DNA from: SG8-32-3 sp964514055
GTDB taxonomy: Archaea > Thermoproteota > Bathyarchaeia > Bathyarchaeales > Bathycorpusculaceae
DNA: 64,000 nt
Direction of reading: 5' to 3'
NCBI GenBank assembly: GCA_964514055.1
Contig: CAZEPB010000005.1
Span: 1-64,000 of the forward strand
Every line of letters starts with the position of its first letter. Within the stretch, counting starts at the first letter, position 1. A program made the translations under genes and the position numbers. The notes beneath the pieces are model-generated. The model did no database searches. It was not told where the DNA came from and worked only from the letters and a program-made list of their open reading frames with translations. This document shows positions 33,256 to 41,735 of this stretch, piece by piece.

Positions 33256-34050
33256 TTAAATGTAGTTTTCAAGTTTTTCTACAATCGCCTCCAAGTTCAC
33301 TACGAAAGGATGGCTGAGCTTCTCAACCGCTAAAAGCGAAGTCCTTTCGGTCTGAAGCACATCACAATAGCAGGGAATTGCTCCTATTACAGGATGCTTC
33401 AGGACGCTCTCAACCTCTTGGATGGTTGCTTTCTCTTTTTCGCTTGACGTAATCCGCGTCTCAGGAGAAAATTTGTTGATTAGAACAACCGTTTTCTTTG
33501 CTAAGGCATCGTATAAGTCTGATAGCATGTTTTGTGTACCGTCAATATCCAATGAATCTAAGGTTGTTATTATGACGGAAATGTCAGAACTGACTGCAGC
33601 GTTGATTGATGAATATTGAATGCCTGGGCTCGTGTCGAAGATGCAGCAATCTATGTTCATGTCATCGAAGAGGGATGAGAGCAATGAAAAAAGCTTCTTT
33701 ACAGCGGTCACTTCCCACGCGCGGCTTTTGTCCATTATGTTTCGAATGGCATCTATTGCTGGGTTCAGCAGTCCCAGAAAGAACTTTCCTTTAAGATTGT
33801 ACTTCTCAGTTACATCTATCAGAACGTCCTCTGCATCACACTTTCCGTGAAGAAAATCGTTCAACCAGCACTTTATAGGAACTTTAATTGCCTTTGAAAA
33901 CACTTTTGCCAAACTCGGAGCGCGGAAATCGAGGTCTAAAAGCGCAACATTAAACCCTTTACGGGCTAGAATTACTGCCAAATTCGCTGCAATTATGGTT
34001 TTTCCAGTTCCACCGCGTGACGAGTGAATAGATATGGCTTTTGCTTTCAT
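33256..34050 (-). CDS. ParA/MinD-family ATPase
   Basis: The 264-residue protein starts with a P-loop, IHSSRGGTGKTIIAANLAVI. The canonical deviant Walker A has a signature Lys before GG (KGGxGKT); here it is Arg 12 (SRGGTGKT). The switch region DLDFRAPSLAKVF and the later CCIFDTSPGIQYSSINAA follow the family plan. Such ATPases dimerise on ATP and position DNA or protein cargo on a surface. It follows the wHTH gene with an ATGA overlap, so the DNA-binding protein may be its partner, as in ParA-ParB-like pairs, but no parS-like array is seen. Confidence 0.8.
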   Translation of the reverse strand: MKAKAISIHSSRGGTGKTIIAANLAVILARKGFNVALLDLDFRAPSLAKVFSKAIKVPIKCWLNDFLHGKCDAEDVLIDVTEKYNLKGKFFLGLLNPAIDAIRNIMDKSRAWEVTAVKKLFSLLSSLFDDMNIDCCIFDTSPGIQYSSINAAVSSDISVIITTLDSLDIDGTQNMLSDLYDALAKKTVVLINKFSPETRITSSEKEKATIQEVESVLKHPVIGAIPCYCDVLQTERTSLLAVEKLSHPFVVNLEAIVEKLENYI

Positions 34051-34466
34051 TTTCTTATCTCCAATGGAGGCTCGATGTAGAAATAAACGCCTCGACCTTC
34101 TCGAGTTTTCTTCAGATAACCCATTCTTACTAATTGGTTCGCTGATGAGCTTTCCACCGCTCTCAATCTATTCGTCTCTTTCGCGATTTCTTCAGCCGTT
34201 GCCTTCTCTAGCTTGTAAAGAGCCATTACAGTCTTCCTTAATGACATGGGTAAAGACAGTAACGTCATTGCGTCTGGTTCAAGCCTAAGTGGGGCTTCGG
34301 AAAGGGTCTTGTCGAGATTCGCTCGAAGTAACTCCTTCTGTGTCTTCAATATTTTCTTATTTAAAGCGATTATTGATTCGAGGTTTCTGTTAATCACGTT
34401 GAGCGCTTCGACTAGTTTGCCCAGCAAAGGTTCAAGTTTTGAATTGATTTGCTCTTGCTTCTCCAT
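34047..34466 (-). CDS. Winged-helix DNA-binding protein with coiled-coil N-terminus
   Basis: The first 60 residues predict a helical, dimer-forming segment (LLGKLVEALNVINRNLESII, ALNKKILKTQKELLRA). The last 70 form a wHTH: LPMSLRKTVMALYKLEKATA then EEIAKETNRLRAVESSSANQ and LVRMGYLKKTREGRGVYFYI. The ATG at 34466 is chosen because the TATATA core of the palindrome predicts transcription starting at about 34469, giving a leaderless message; a GTG at 34475 would add three residues. It is the first gene of the wHTH-ParA-PadR operon. Confidence 0.75.
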   Translation of the reverse strand: MEKQEQINSKLEPLLGKLVEALNVINRNLESIIALNKKILKTQKELLRANLDKTLSEAPLRLEPDAMTLLSLPMSLRKTVMALYKLEKATAEEIAKETNRLRAVESSSANQLVRMGYLKKTREGRGVYFYIEPPLEIRK

Positions 34467-34483
34467 GTTCAACACGTAAAAGT

Positions 34484-34507
34484 GTATTATTGTATATACA
34501 ATAATAC
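34484..34507. promoter_or_regulatory. Perfect 24-bp palindrome over the promoter of the wHTH-ParA-PadR operon
   Basis: The half-site is GTATTATTGTAT and the second half is its exact reverse complement, so all 24 bp pair. The centre is TATATA, a TATA box at the right distance (about 27 bp) from the predicted start at 34466-34470. A dimeric repressor bound here would exclude TBP. The PadR or wHTH protein of this operon is the likely ligand. Nothing else in the gap to the 34611 gene explains a palindrome of this length. Confidence 0.75.
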
Positions 34508-34610
34508 TTCAGATATAAGACTTTCGACTCTACGTCTAAATCCACACTACTGGATTCTCTGATAAGCACAGCATTATTAAAAAGGATGTACACAGAATCT
34601 TCTGAGGAAA

Positions 34611-35624
34611 ATGTGCGGCAAAATCAATGTAGATGCATTGTATCGGAGAATTCTGGAGGACAACGGAGGAGCAGTAGCGGATGAAGCTAGAAAAATACTA
34701 CTCGAAGATCCCGCGTTAAAGGATTTGTGGCAACCTCTTGAGTTCGTATCAAAGAATTGGCGTGATTTAACGCCAGCTTTGACGAGTCTTTCTTGTGAGG
34801 CGGTTGGAGGACGACCAGACGAAACACACGACGTGGCGTTAGCTATGTGCCTACTGCACCTCAGCTTTTATGTATGGGATGATATGCTTGATAACGCTCA
34901 ATCAAAGGCATTTAAGCCTACACTTTTTGGGAAGTTCGGAGGAGACACAGTCCTGGTTATCGGAGGACTTGCGTCAGCCAAAGCATTCTTAATTCTTAAC
35001 GACATGAACATGGATAAAGGCAAACGTCAAAGGGTCAACAAGTTGATCTGGGACCTTTTGACCAAGATGGCTAAAGCTGAAATAGCTACTTCAAAAGGCG
35101 GGTTCACGAAAAAATATTCCCACATAGAGAAAAAATGGAAAATTAAGACGGAAGCTGTAGCTACAGAAACATGTTTAAGAATTGGGGCTATCGTTGGAAA
35201 TGGTTCTGAAGACGAAATTGATCATCTAGCAAAATACGGATTTTACCTCGGCGTAATTCTAGCATTATGGAACGATTTTCGTGTATCTGTTAATCTAACG
35301 TTAGAACTTGCTGAAAAAGTAAGAACCGGAAAACTACCTTACATCTTATCATGGGCTTGTAGCAGGTCTGGAAAACTTCGGAGAAAAATCAAAGAATTAA
35401 CAGAAACAAATGAAATTAAACAAGTACTCATAAAAGAGGTTGTAGAAGAGGTTTTGGCAACAAAGGCTTTAGACAACACGTTGAGAAATATTAAAAGATA
35501 TACAAAGAATGCAAAAGATGAACTTGGATATTTGAAAAAGAATAACGCTACTCAAACACTGGAAACTTTAATGGGTTTTCAACCCAGACTTTTCATGGAA
35601 AGTCTTTCAACAGCCCATGTTTAG
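34611..35624 (+). CDS. Divergent polyprenyl synthetase-like isoprenoid enzyme
   Basis: The 337-residue, all-helical protein has the first Asp-rich motif of trans-prenyl synthases, SFYVWDDMLDNA (DDxxD at 90-94). The second, normally DDxxD, is reduced to LALWNDFRVS (D222 only). K179 in WKIKTEA matches the conserved Lys region. Typical chain-elongating GGPP synthases keep both motifs, so this could use one metal site only, as in ComQ-like peptide prenyltransferases or some terpene synthases. Which is unknown. It has no close partner upstream; an MFS gene lies downstream. Confidence 0.7.
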   Translation: MCGKINVDALYRRILEDNGGAVADEARKILLEDPALKDLWQPLEFVSKNWRDLTPALTSLSCEAVGGRPDETHDVALAMCLLHLSFYVWDDMLDNAQSKAFKPTLFGKFGGDTVLVIGGLASAKAFLILNDMNMDKGKRQRVNKLIWDLLTKMAKAEIATSKGGFTKKYSHIEKKWKIKTEAVATETCLRIGAIVGNGSEDEIDHLAKYGFYLGVILALWNDFRVSVNLTLELAEKVRTGKLPYILSWACSRSGKLRRKIKELTETNEIKQVLIKEVVEEVLATKALDNTLRNIKRYTKNAKDELGYLKKNNATQTLETLMGFQPRLFMESLSTAHV

Positions 35625-35628
35625 AAAG

Positions 35629-35850
35629 CTAGTTGTACTCAGGCCATTTCTGCTCGGGTCCTACTGAAAGCAGCACAGACGTTACTGTGGCTAGGTAGAT
35701 AGCTGGGATTTTGGCTTTTCTGCAAATTTTTATGAGTAAATTTCTGTCTTTTTTTTCAACCGCTTCTTGTACTTTTGAAGAGAATTCAGGAGCAGTCAGA
35801 GTCTGGAGATGGAAAGACACATCAGCTATTCTTTCTTTAAGAGTTTTCAT
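35629..35850 (-). CDS. Small conserved-looking protein, 73 aa
   Basis: This short protein has the sequence pattern ERIADVSFHLQTLTAPEFSS, then AKIPAIYLATVTSVLLSVGP and a QKWPEYN end. It is mainly helical with one hydrophobic stretch in the middle (about 46-66), too short and polar at the edges to be a certain TM helix. Its composition and defined motif end suggest a real gene, but I do not recognise it. It is convergent with the isoprenoid enzyme gene (4 nt apart) and divergent from the MFS gene. Confidence 0.55.
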   Translation of the reverse strand: MKTLKERIADVSFHLQTLTAPEFSSKVQEAVEKKDRNLLIKICRKAKIPAIYLATVTSVLLSVGPEQKWPEYN

Positions 35851-35921
35851 AGTTCTATGTGATACTTTCGTTTTTCTTTTAAGTCTTTCCTGAAAAGATT
35901 TATGAACGAAATACCAAATAC

Positions 35922-37151
35922 ATGCGTTTGATTTGTACTATGAGCATATTAAAAAATGGCATTCAAATTACAAAGCGCGGTTATCTGTTAAGCACATTGC
36001 TTTTATTCTTTTTTCTAACGTTACATCTTGTTTTTTCATCTCTTGTTCTGGAGCGCCTCATTCCAACTTCTAGTTATCGCCTAACAATACAAGCATCATT
36101 AAATTTTGTTATTGCAATCGCATTAATATTATGCAGTTTTTTTGTTGATAGAATAAATAAGGAAGTTCTCATTTATACAAGTTCTACTGCAATAATTTTA
36201 ATGACTGCTTTCCTTCTTTTTGCTCCATTTGATTTCAAAATTGCGGTCCTTTTCATGAGTGGAGTATTCTTCAGCATGGAGCTTTTGGGGACTCTCACAT
36301 ATGTCTGGAAACTAACGGTTCCTGAAGAAAGAGGCAGAATTTCAGGATTCATTGGCTTTGTGGCTTTACCCCTTAATTTTATCGTAGCATATCTGATAGC
36401 GCCAAGTCTAGATTTTCTCGGGATAATTACGTTAAGCATTATTGGCAGTTTAGGAATAATTGTGATTGTCTTGTTAAAGCCTAAAGAAGAGATGTTGACA
36501 GCAAAGAAGAATACAGAAGAAAATTATTTTGAAAAAAGAACGGTTCTTCTATACTCAATTCCATGGATAATTTTTTCTTTAGTAAATGTGACATTGGCAA
36601 AGAACGCGTCATTGAGTATCTCACAGCAAGTGTCATCTTCTTTCTACCTGTTTCTAATCGGGTTGCAGTTCATAGGCGTAATTTTTGGAGCCATAATTGG
36701 AGGAACAATAGCAGATATATTTGGACGAAGGCAATCCTTGGCTTTGAGTCTCACATTATACGGAACTAGCGCCGCTCTTGTTGGAATATTCACAAGCAGT
36801 GAGTTGCTTTCTTTAGTTTACGTCATAAATGGCTTAGGTTGGGGTATTCTTTTAACACTTTATATTTTTGTTGTTTGGAGCGATTTAGCCAACAAGGACA
36901 ACTGCGCAAAAATGTATACAATTGGAATAGCAACTTACTACCTAACCGTAGGCATTGGGTCTCTCGTGCAAATTTCGATGCCAATATTCATTAGTTCTCT
37001 TATGACTTGCTTGCTAGTTTTTCTTTCAAACATACCAATAGTGTTGGCTCCCGAACTGTTGTCCCCATATTTTCGCGAAAGAATGAGAATGAGACGACAC
37101 GTCAACACCGTCAAGAAAATCGGCAAGCAATCAAAAAATCAAGGAAAATAA
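35922..37151 (+). CDS. Major facilitator superfamily transporter
   Basis: The 409-residue protein has about 12 TM helices. The loop between helices in the second half contains GGTIADIFGRRQSLALSL, the MFS signature (G-x-x-x-D-x-x-G-R-R). Other conserved points are AYLIAPSLDFLG and VVWSDLANKDNCAKMY. It is probably a drug or metabolite exporter. TATA-like GAAAAGATTTATGA lies at about 35892-35905, so transcription may begin near 35927 and the start could be ATG 35940 (leaving out MRLICT). Its 3' end overlaps the asparagine synthetase gene by 13 bp, convergent. Confidence 0.8.
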   Translation: MRLICTMSILKNGIQITKRGYLLSTLLLFFFLTLHLVFSSLVLERLIPTSSYRLTIQASLNFVIAIALILCSFFVDRINKEVLIYTSSTAIILMTAFLLFAPFDFKIAVLFMSGVFFSMELLGTLTYVWKLTVPEERGRISGFIGFVALPLNFIVAYLIAPSLDFLGIITLSIIGSLGIIVIVLLKPKEEMLTAKKNTEENYFEKRTVLLYSIPWIIFSLVNVTLAKNASLSISQQVSSSFYLFLIGLQFIGVIFGAIIGGTIADIFGRRQSLALSLTLYGTSAALVGIFTSSELLSLVYVINGLGWGILLTLYIFVVWSDLANKDNCAKMYTIGIATYYLTVGIGSLVQISMPIFISSLMTCLLVFLSNIPIVLAPELLSPYFRERMRMRRHVNTVKKIGKQSKNQGK

Positions 37152-38080
37152 CTACCATAAAGCCTTGGAAATGCCGTCGCTCCCTTAATGTACTCAAGTT
37201 TACATATCCATTGGATAAACCTCTCAAGTCCTATGGCAAATCCTGATCGGGGAAAGGAAGTGCTATCAATCAAACTCAAGTACCATGCTTGATCTTCAAA
37301 GTGTATGTCCTCCTCTGCCATTCTTTTGGAAATGACTTTCTTTTCTGTTAACATTTGCAAACAACTGCTAATCTCTCCGTATCCTTCTGGAGCCAGCATG
37401 TCTGCGGACAAAGTTAATTCCGGCTTTTCAGGGTTTGACTTATGGAATAATGTTTCTACATCGACTGGAAAGTTGGTTATGAAGAATGGTTGGTTAAACT
37501 TGAGGCTAAGGTGATTTTCTAGTTCCCAGTCTATTTTTTGTCCCCAAAATAGATTGAATCCTTCTCTTTGCAACTTATCGATGACCTCGTCGTACGTTAG
37601 TTGAGGAAATGGGGTTCTTATTTTTGCGAGGTCACTGATATTGCGTTTTAAACACTTCAACTCTTCTGTGGTTTCTTTCGACAATTCATAACAGATGTGG
37701 GTCACCAACTTCTCTTGTACTTCAATTATTGTATCTAAGTCACATTGTTGGGCTACTTCTATACGCCAGTATTCGGATAAGTGCCGTTGAGTCTTTGCCT
37801 TTTCAGCTCTGAAGGTGGGGGCAATCGTGTAGACTTTTCCCAGACTTGCTACAAATGCGTTGGTGTATGGTTGAAGCCCTTGGGCAAGGTAAGCTTTTTT
37901 GTCGTAGTATTTTACTTCAAAGTGGGTTGGCCAGTCTCCTACTGCAGGAATTATGGTTGGTCCTTGAACCTCGGTGTAATTGTGTTGATTGAGCCAGCAT
38001 CTGGCCGCGTTGAGTATCGTTGATCTGATTTTCAGTATCGCAATGTTTTTTTCGTTCTGAATGTTATGGATGTCGAACAT
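37139..38080 (-). CDS. AsnRS-like asparagine synthetase (class II core, no anticodon domain)
   Basis: The 313-residue protein matches the catalytic core of asparaginyl-tRNA synthetase: SEYWRIEVAQQ and the motif 2 block VYTIAPTFRAEKAKTQRHLS, plus the motif 3 block SGFAIGLERFIQWICKLEYI. It lacks the N-terminal OB-fold that reads the anticodon. In Pyrococcus, a protein of this size and design was shown to make asparagine from aspartate (AS-AR). The same role is likely here. No amidotransferase domain is attached. Confidence 0.85.
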   Translation of the reverse strand: MFDIHNIQNEKNIAILKIRSTILNAARCWLNQHNYTEVQGPTIIPAVGDWPTHFEVKYYDKKAYLAQGLQPYTNAFVASLGKVYTIAPTFRAEKAKTQRHLSEYWRIEVAQQCDLDTIIEVQEKLVTHICYELSKETTEELKCLKRNISDLAKIRTPFPQLTYDEVIDKLQREGFNLFWGQKIDWELENHLSLKFNQPFFITNFPVDVETLFHKSNPEKPELTLSADMLAPEGYGEISSCLQMLTEKKVISKRMAEEDIHFEDQAWYLSLIDSTSFPRSGFAIGLERFIQWICKLEYIKGATAFPRLYGSYFP

Positions 38081-38333
38081 GGATTATTCCCGAACGTGAA
38101 TAGGTGTTGTGCATTAATTAATTTCATTATTGTGGTGATAAATTTGCAAGGGCGTCTTTCAAATTCTGGGGATTAGGTTCGCTGAGTTTGGCGTCTGAAA
38201 TATCTCTGTTGTTTGTATTCTGATTCTGAACATAGGAGATTGAGCGTTATTATTTCATCTTCACAGTAAATATATGCTTGATTGCAGGTTTTTTATTTTG
38301 GCGAGAGCTATTTTGGCAGATGAACAAGAATGC

Positions 38334-38837
38334 ATGGCGAACATCGGCACGATATTTCACAACTTGCTTTTTGCATATCAGAAGAGCCTGAAAGACATTC
38401 TTAATTCAGGATCAGAAATTTTCGTAGATCCAGTCATCAATCTGCTGCTTCAAATCGAAGAGGAAGAAGAATTTAAACTGGCCAACAACAAGACTCTGGA
38501 AGAAGCTCTTCAGAACTTCGCGGATTTCCTTGTCAAAGCTAAAGTCGTGAGAGCAAGCAGTTTCGAAAAGATGGGAGACGAAAAATACATTTTCAGAGTT
38601 GAAGGATGCGTTTGGGCGAATCATGTCCATAAAATGTTAGATCCGAAAGACATAGTCTGCCCTTATGGTTTGGTAGCCATAGCTTTGTACAAGAAGTTCA
38701 CTGGAAACAAGGTAAACGACCGAGAATCTAGGCACTACTCAAACGGAAGCGAAACAACTCTAGAACCTCTGGCAACGATGACTATGAATGTGTTCATCAA
38801 GAAAGGCAGGGTCGAGAAGTCTCATCATCGACTCTGA
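38334..38837 (+). CDS. Hypothetical protein with a conserved VEGCVWA motif
   Basis: The 167-residue product starts MANIGTIFHNLLFAYQKSLK. A central FRVEGCVWANHVHKMLDPKD then IVCPYGLVAIALYKKFTG has two Cys residues and a hydrophobic helix, and resembles single-domain proteins of the V4R/heme-sensor type, but I cannot confirm the family. The start at 38334 is chosen because a TATA-like aaatatatg lies at 38268-38276, which overlaps the longer start at 38274. The gene stands alone. Confidence 0.55.
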   Translation: MANIGTIFHNLLFAYQKSLKDILNSGSEIFVDPVINLLLQIEEEEEFKLANNKTLEEALQNFADFLVKAKVVRASSFEKMGDEKYIFRVEGCVWANHVHKMLDPKDIVCPYGLVAIALYKKFTGNKVNDRESRHYSNGSETTLEPLATMTMNVFIKKGRVEKSHHRL

Positions 38838-38947
38838 TCCCATGCTGCTGAATTACTTCGCTCTTAAAAATTGAAAATGTGCTTTTTGTCGTCTAAAGAG
38901 CTTTGTAGCGTCTTGTTTTGCCACGTTTTTGTGCGTGTTTATTGGCT

Positions 38948-39231
38948 GTGACTTTGACTGAAGCCGTCAGCTTCAAAAAGCTGTTGCAGAAGGGTAACAG
39001 GGTTCAAGTGCCCAAGCCCGTCGCGTTCGGTTCAAGCTGGAAACCAGCCAAGTTCTAAGGGTGATGGTCTGCCCAGTGGATGTGCGGATGAGTTGGGAAA
39101 CCTTCTGTGGAAAAATGGATAAGAGCGGACGCATAACCATACCCAAACTGACGCTCAGACTACTGCAAAGCAAAGCACAACAACAAAACCTAACAGGCCT
39201 ATTTATTGAAGTGACACTTGAACCAGCTTAA
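38948..39231 (+). pseudogene. Frameshifted double AbrB-like protein
   Basis: From GTG the frame reads TLTEAVSFKKLLQKGNRVQV and VPKP, then continues in another frame as RRVRFKLETSQVLRVMVCPV, MDKSGRITIPKLTLRLLQ and LFIEVTLEPA to TAA 39229-39231. The two halves are each AbrB-like (R-V-Q-V-P-K and R-I-T-I-P-K). One missing base in the region cccaagcccgtcgcgttcgg (about 39010-39030) explains the shift. About 94 residues would result. It is either a recent pseudogene or a sequencing error. It is separate from the single-domain protein at 30914. Confidence 0.65.
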
Positions 39232-39283
39232 AAGTTGATGAATGTTTGGGGCTGAGTAAGTTAGATTGCCGTTCCATTGGCCG

Positions 39284-39997
39284 TCAGGAAATTTTTCCCT
39301 TGAATATAACTGTCAAACCATTATTGTGTAAATAGTTATAAACTCTCAAATCTCTTCGATTTCTAGTATAATTCGAGATAGCAGCCATAACTTCTGGGAA
39401 AGAGATTATGTCATGTAATGTAATGACCCCACCTATTTTGACATAAGGTTCGTATTTTTGAAGCTCTTTCAATGTATGTTCAAACATATGCGAAGTATCA
39501 ATAAACAAATGGTCAATACTCTTGTCCCATTTTACTTTTAGGTCGTCTCCTTGAGTGAAGTTCCAGCAGTCAGCTAGACCCAAGTTAGTAATAAGGTTCC
39601 GAGCCTCTATACATGGATTTATATCGATGCTATACACCCTACCGCCAATCTGATGAGCAGCTTGTAGCAGAGCAACAGTTGACTCTCCCTCAGCAGTTCC
39701 TAACTCTAATATATTCTTCAAATCGAATTCAACACTAAGCATGTGAAGTGTAGCTAAATGCTCCCATATGTCTGACTGCTGGGTCATAAGTTTCTCTAAC
39801 GAGTTTGCAGGTTTAAAACGGGATAGGTTTTTATGTTCATAAAGAGCCTTTTCCACACAAACACGAGCCTCGCGTCCAATGAAAAGTTGTAGAAGTCCAT
39901 ATCTTGCTTCCTTAAGAAGACTGTTCAGACGTGATGATACGTGTTTGTTCCCATGAATCTCTTTATTTTCTTTCATCTTTGGAGTCAAATCATCCAT
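39284..39997 (-). CDS. Class I methyltransferase (Methyltransf_24 type)
   Basis: The 237-residue protein has the SAM site IELGTAEGEST-like NILELGTAEGESTVALLQ, the acidic loop VYSIDINP and a metal-dependent-looking triad in HLFIDTSHMFEHT and ITLHDI. This is the plan of CmcI-like O-methyltransferases that modify sugars or small molecules. It ends a nearly continuous minus-strand glycan array, so sugar O-methylation of the surface glycan is likely. It follows the LamG gene by 51 nt. Confidence 0.85.
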   Translation of the reverse strand: MDDLTPKMKENKEIHGNKHVSSRLNSLLKEARYGLLQLFIGREARVCVEKALYEHKNLSRFKPANSLEKLMTQQSDIWEHLATLHMLSVEFDLKNILELGTAEGESTVALLQAAHQIGGRVYSIDINPCIEARNLITNLGLADCWNFTQGDDLKVKWDKSIDHLFIDTSHMFEHTLKELQKYEPYVKIGGVITLHDIISFPEVMAAISNYTRNRRDLRVYNYLHNNGLTVIFKGKIS

Positions 39998-40048
39998 ATT
40001 ACATAACCTTCTGTAATAATATAGCTATTTTTCTCATTTACCACGTAA

Positions 40049-41728
40049 TTATTCTTCGTTTAGCCTGTTATTTTCAAGCTCTTTAACAAGAGCTGGGAGA
40101 GAATTACGCAAGAATTCCAAAACTTCATGAGGTGGTTCTTCATGAAGTAATTTGTTCAAGGTTTGGCTCAGAAAGAGCGCTTCACTATTGTCAAGTCGAG
40201 ATGATTTGATCAGATTAGCTATTTCCGTTCGAAGTTGATCGGTTGGTTCAGAAAGCTCAAGATCTTCAGTGCTGATTTTTATGACCCCCAAGCGTAACAA
40301 TATTGCTAAAATCCCCAATAATCCTATAATTCCAAATAATGCAGGGCCTATTCCAGAGAACCAAGGCAACAAAGCAGTATACCAAGGTGGGTTAACCCAC
40401 TCCATTGTGACAACATTCGAGTCCGATGAGGAAAGAAAAGTTAAGCCATACTTATCCCAGAAAACAGATTCCACACGCAAAGTGATATTTCCAACATCAT
40501 TCCGAGTTTCACGATACTCCCAATGCGAAGCATCCGAATTCCATGTAGCATTCAATCCACCAGTAAGAGAAACTGTGCCTGACACAACTGGCTGTCCATC
40601 AAAATCGCTTACCAACTCGAACCATGCAAACGCCTCCTCGCCAACGGCGGCACTGGTAGCACCAGAATCACAGATCTTGACTTGATCAACCACGACAGAA
40701 GTGGACAATCCATCCGACGAATTACTGGTTGCCACCGTGTAAGTATAATTACCCACTTGGGCTGGAAGATTAAAAGCAAACCTGAAAGTACCAAACGTAT
40801 CAGTATATGTAGCAATAGTTTTGTTAAGGTAAACTTGAATAGGGGTTATTGCTAAACCATTGTTACCACTCATATCCGACACCAACCCACATATCACATA
40901 TCTGCTATTTGGATCAACTCTGAGTTGGTTTTGGCCTTCGAGTAGGCGAGAAATTTCAGAAGTAAGATACTGGTTGAATATCTGAACCGAATATATATAA
41001 CCAGAAAAGCGGCGTCGACTATTCTCATAATCTGAACCCAAGGTCAAAGCACTGGTTGTTTGTAATGTCTCGGAGTTGCTAAAAGAACCAGATTTCTTTT
41101 GATCATTCAGCCAAAAATCATACCCAAAATCATTAAAGCTGAAAATTGCAGTATAAGTCGTATTGGCAATGATTGGATGCCAAAGATTCTTTTGGTTGCC
41201 ACTATGAGTAATGAATTCCACATAAAATCTCGAGGTCTCAGGATGCAAATACATTATTAAGCTACTAGCATTCGGCCATCCATCATCATAAAGGTACATC
41301 TCAGAATCTGTAACGTTACCATCCCACTTAAAACGAATAAGAACTGTTTTAGAAGAATTCTGTAAACTTGCACTTGCGTTGACCCTAATGCTGGTGCTTA
41401 CACCGTCGAAGCGAACTCCACCGGAGGGTACCCATTCAACATTTTCTGTTGGAAAACAAACCCCATGATTATTATAACCAGAAGTATCAAATACGATGTT
41501 GCCTTTACCTTCTATTAATGGAAAGTAAAGGACAATTCCAGGATAGTCTAAATAGCTTGTGACGTACTGAATGTCCCCTGTTTGTACTAACTCTGCATAA
41601 ACGTGTGAGCTATGCATATCAATCTGCATAGCAGAAAATAATAATGCAAAAAGGATCATTGCAGTTGCAATTCTAACTATAATTGCAGAGTTGAAAGTTT
41701 TCTTGCTTTTAAATTTCATTAAAAGCAT
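40049..41728 (-). CDS. LamG-domain surface protein with one C-terminal TM helix
   Basis: The protein is about 559 residues from ATG 41728 (chosen to avoid overlap with the upstream gene). A signal-anchor lies at about 15-32. The LamG/concanavalin-like domain has IVFDTSGYNNHGVCFPTE, VRFDGVSTSIRVNASASL and TLGSDYENSRRRFSGYIY. Ig-like or CarboxypepD-like beta regions follow, then a TM helix (GPALFGIIGLLGILAILLRL) and a cytoplasmic tail of about 80 residues. LamG domains bind sugars. In this operon it may hold or sense the glycan, though the cytoplasmic tail is unusual for a simple anchor. Confidence 0.75.
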   Translation of the reverse strand: MLLMKFKSKKTFNSAIIVRIATAMILFALLFSAMQIDMHSSHVYAELVQTGDIQYVTSYLDYPGIVLYFPLIEGKGNIVFDTSGYNNHGVCFPTENVEWVPSGGVRFDGVSTSIRVNASASLQNSSKTVLIRFKWDGNVTDSEMYLYDDGWPNASSLIMYLHPETSRFYVEFITHSGNQKNLWHPIIANTTYTAIFSFNDFGYDFWLNDQKKSGSFSNSETLQTTSALTLGSDYENSRRRFSGYIYSVQIFNQYLTSEISRLLEGQNQLRVDPNSRYVICGLVSDMSGNNGLAITPIQVYLNKTIATYTDTFGTFRFAFNLPAQVGNYTYTVATSNSSDGLSTSVVVDQVKICDSGATSAAVGEEAFAWFELVSDFDGQPVVSGTVSLTGGLNATWNSDASHWEYRETRNDVGNITLRVESVFWDKYGLTFLSSSDSNVVTMEWVNPPWYTALLPWFSGIGPALFGIIGLLGILAILLRLGVIKISTEDLELSEPTDQLRTEIANLIKSSRLDNSEALFLSQTLNKLLHEEPPHEVLEFLRNSLPALVKELENNRLNEE

Positions 41729-41735
41729 CCGCAAA

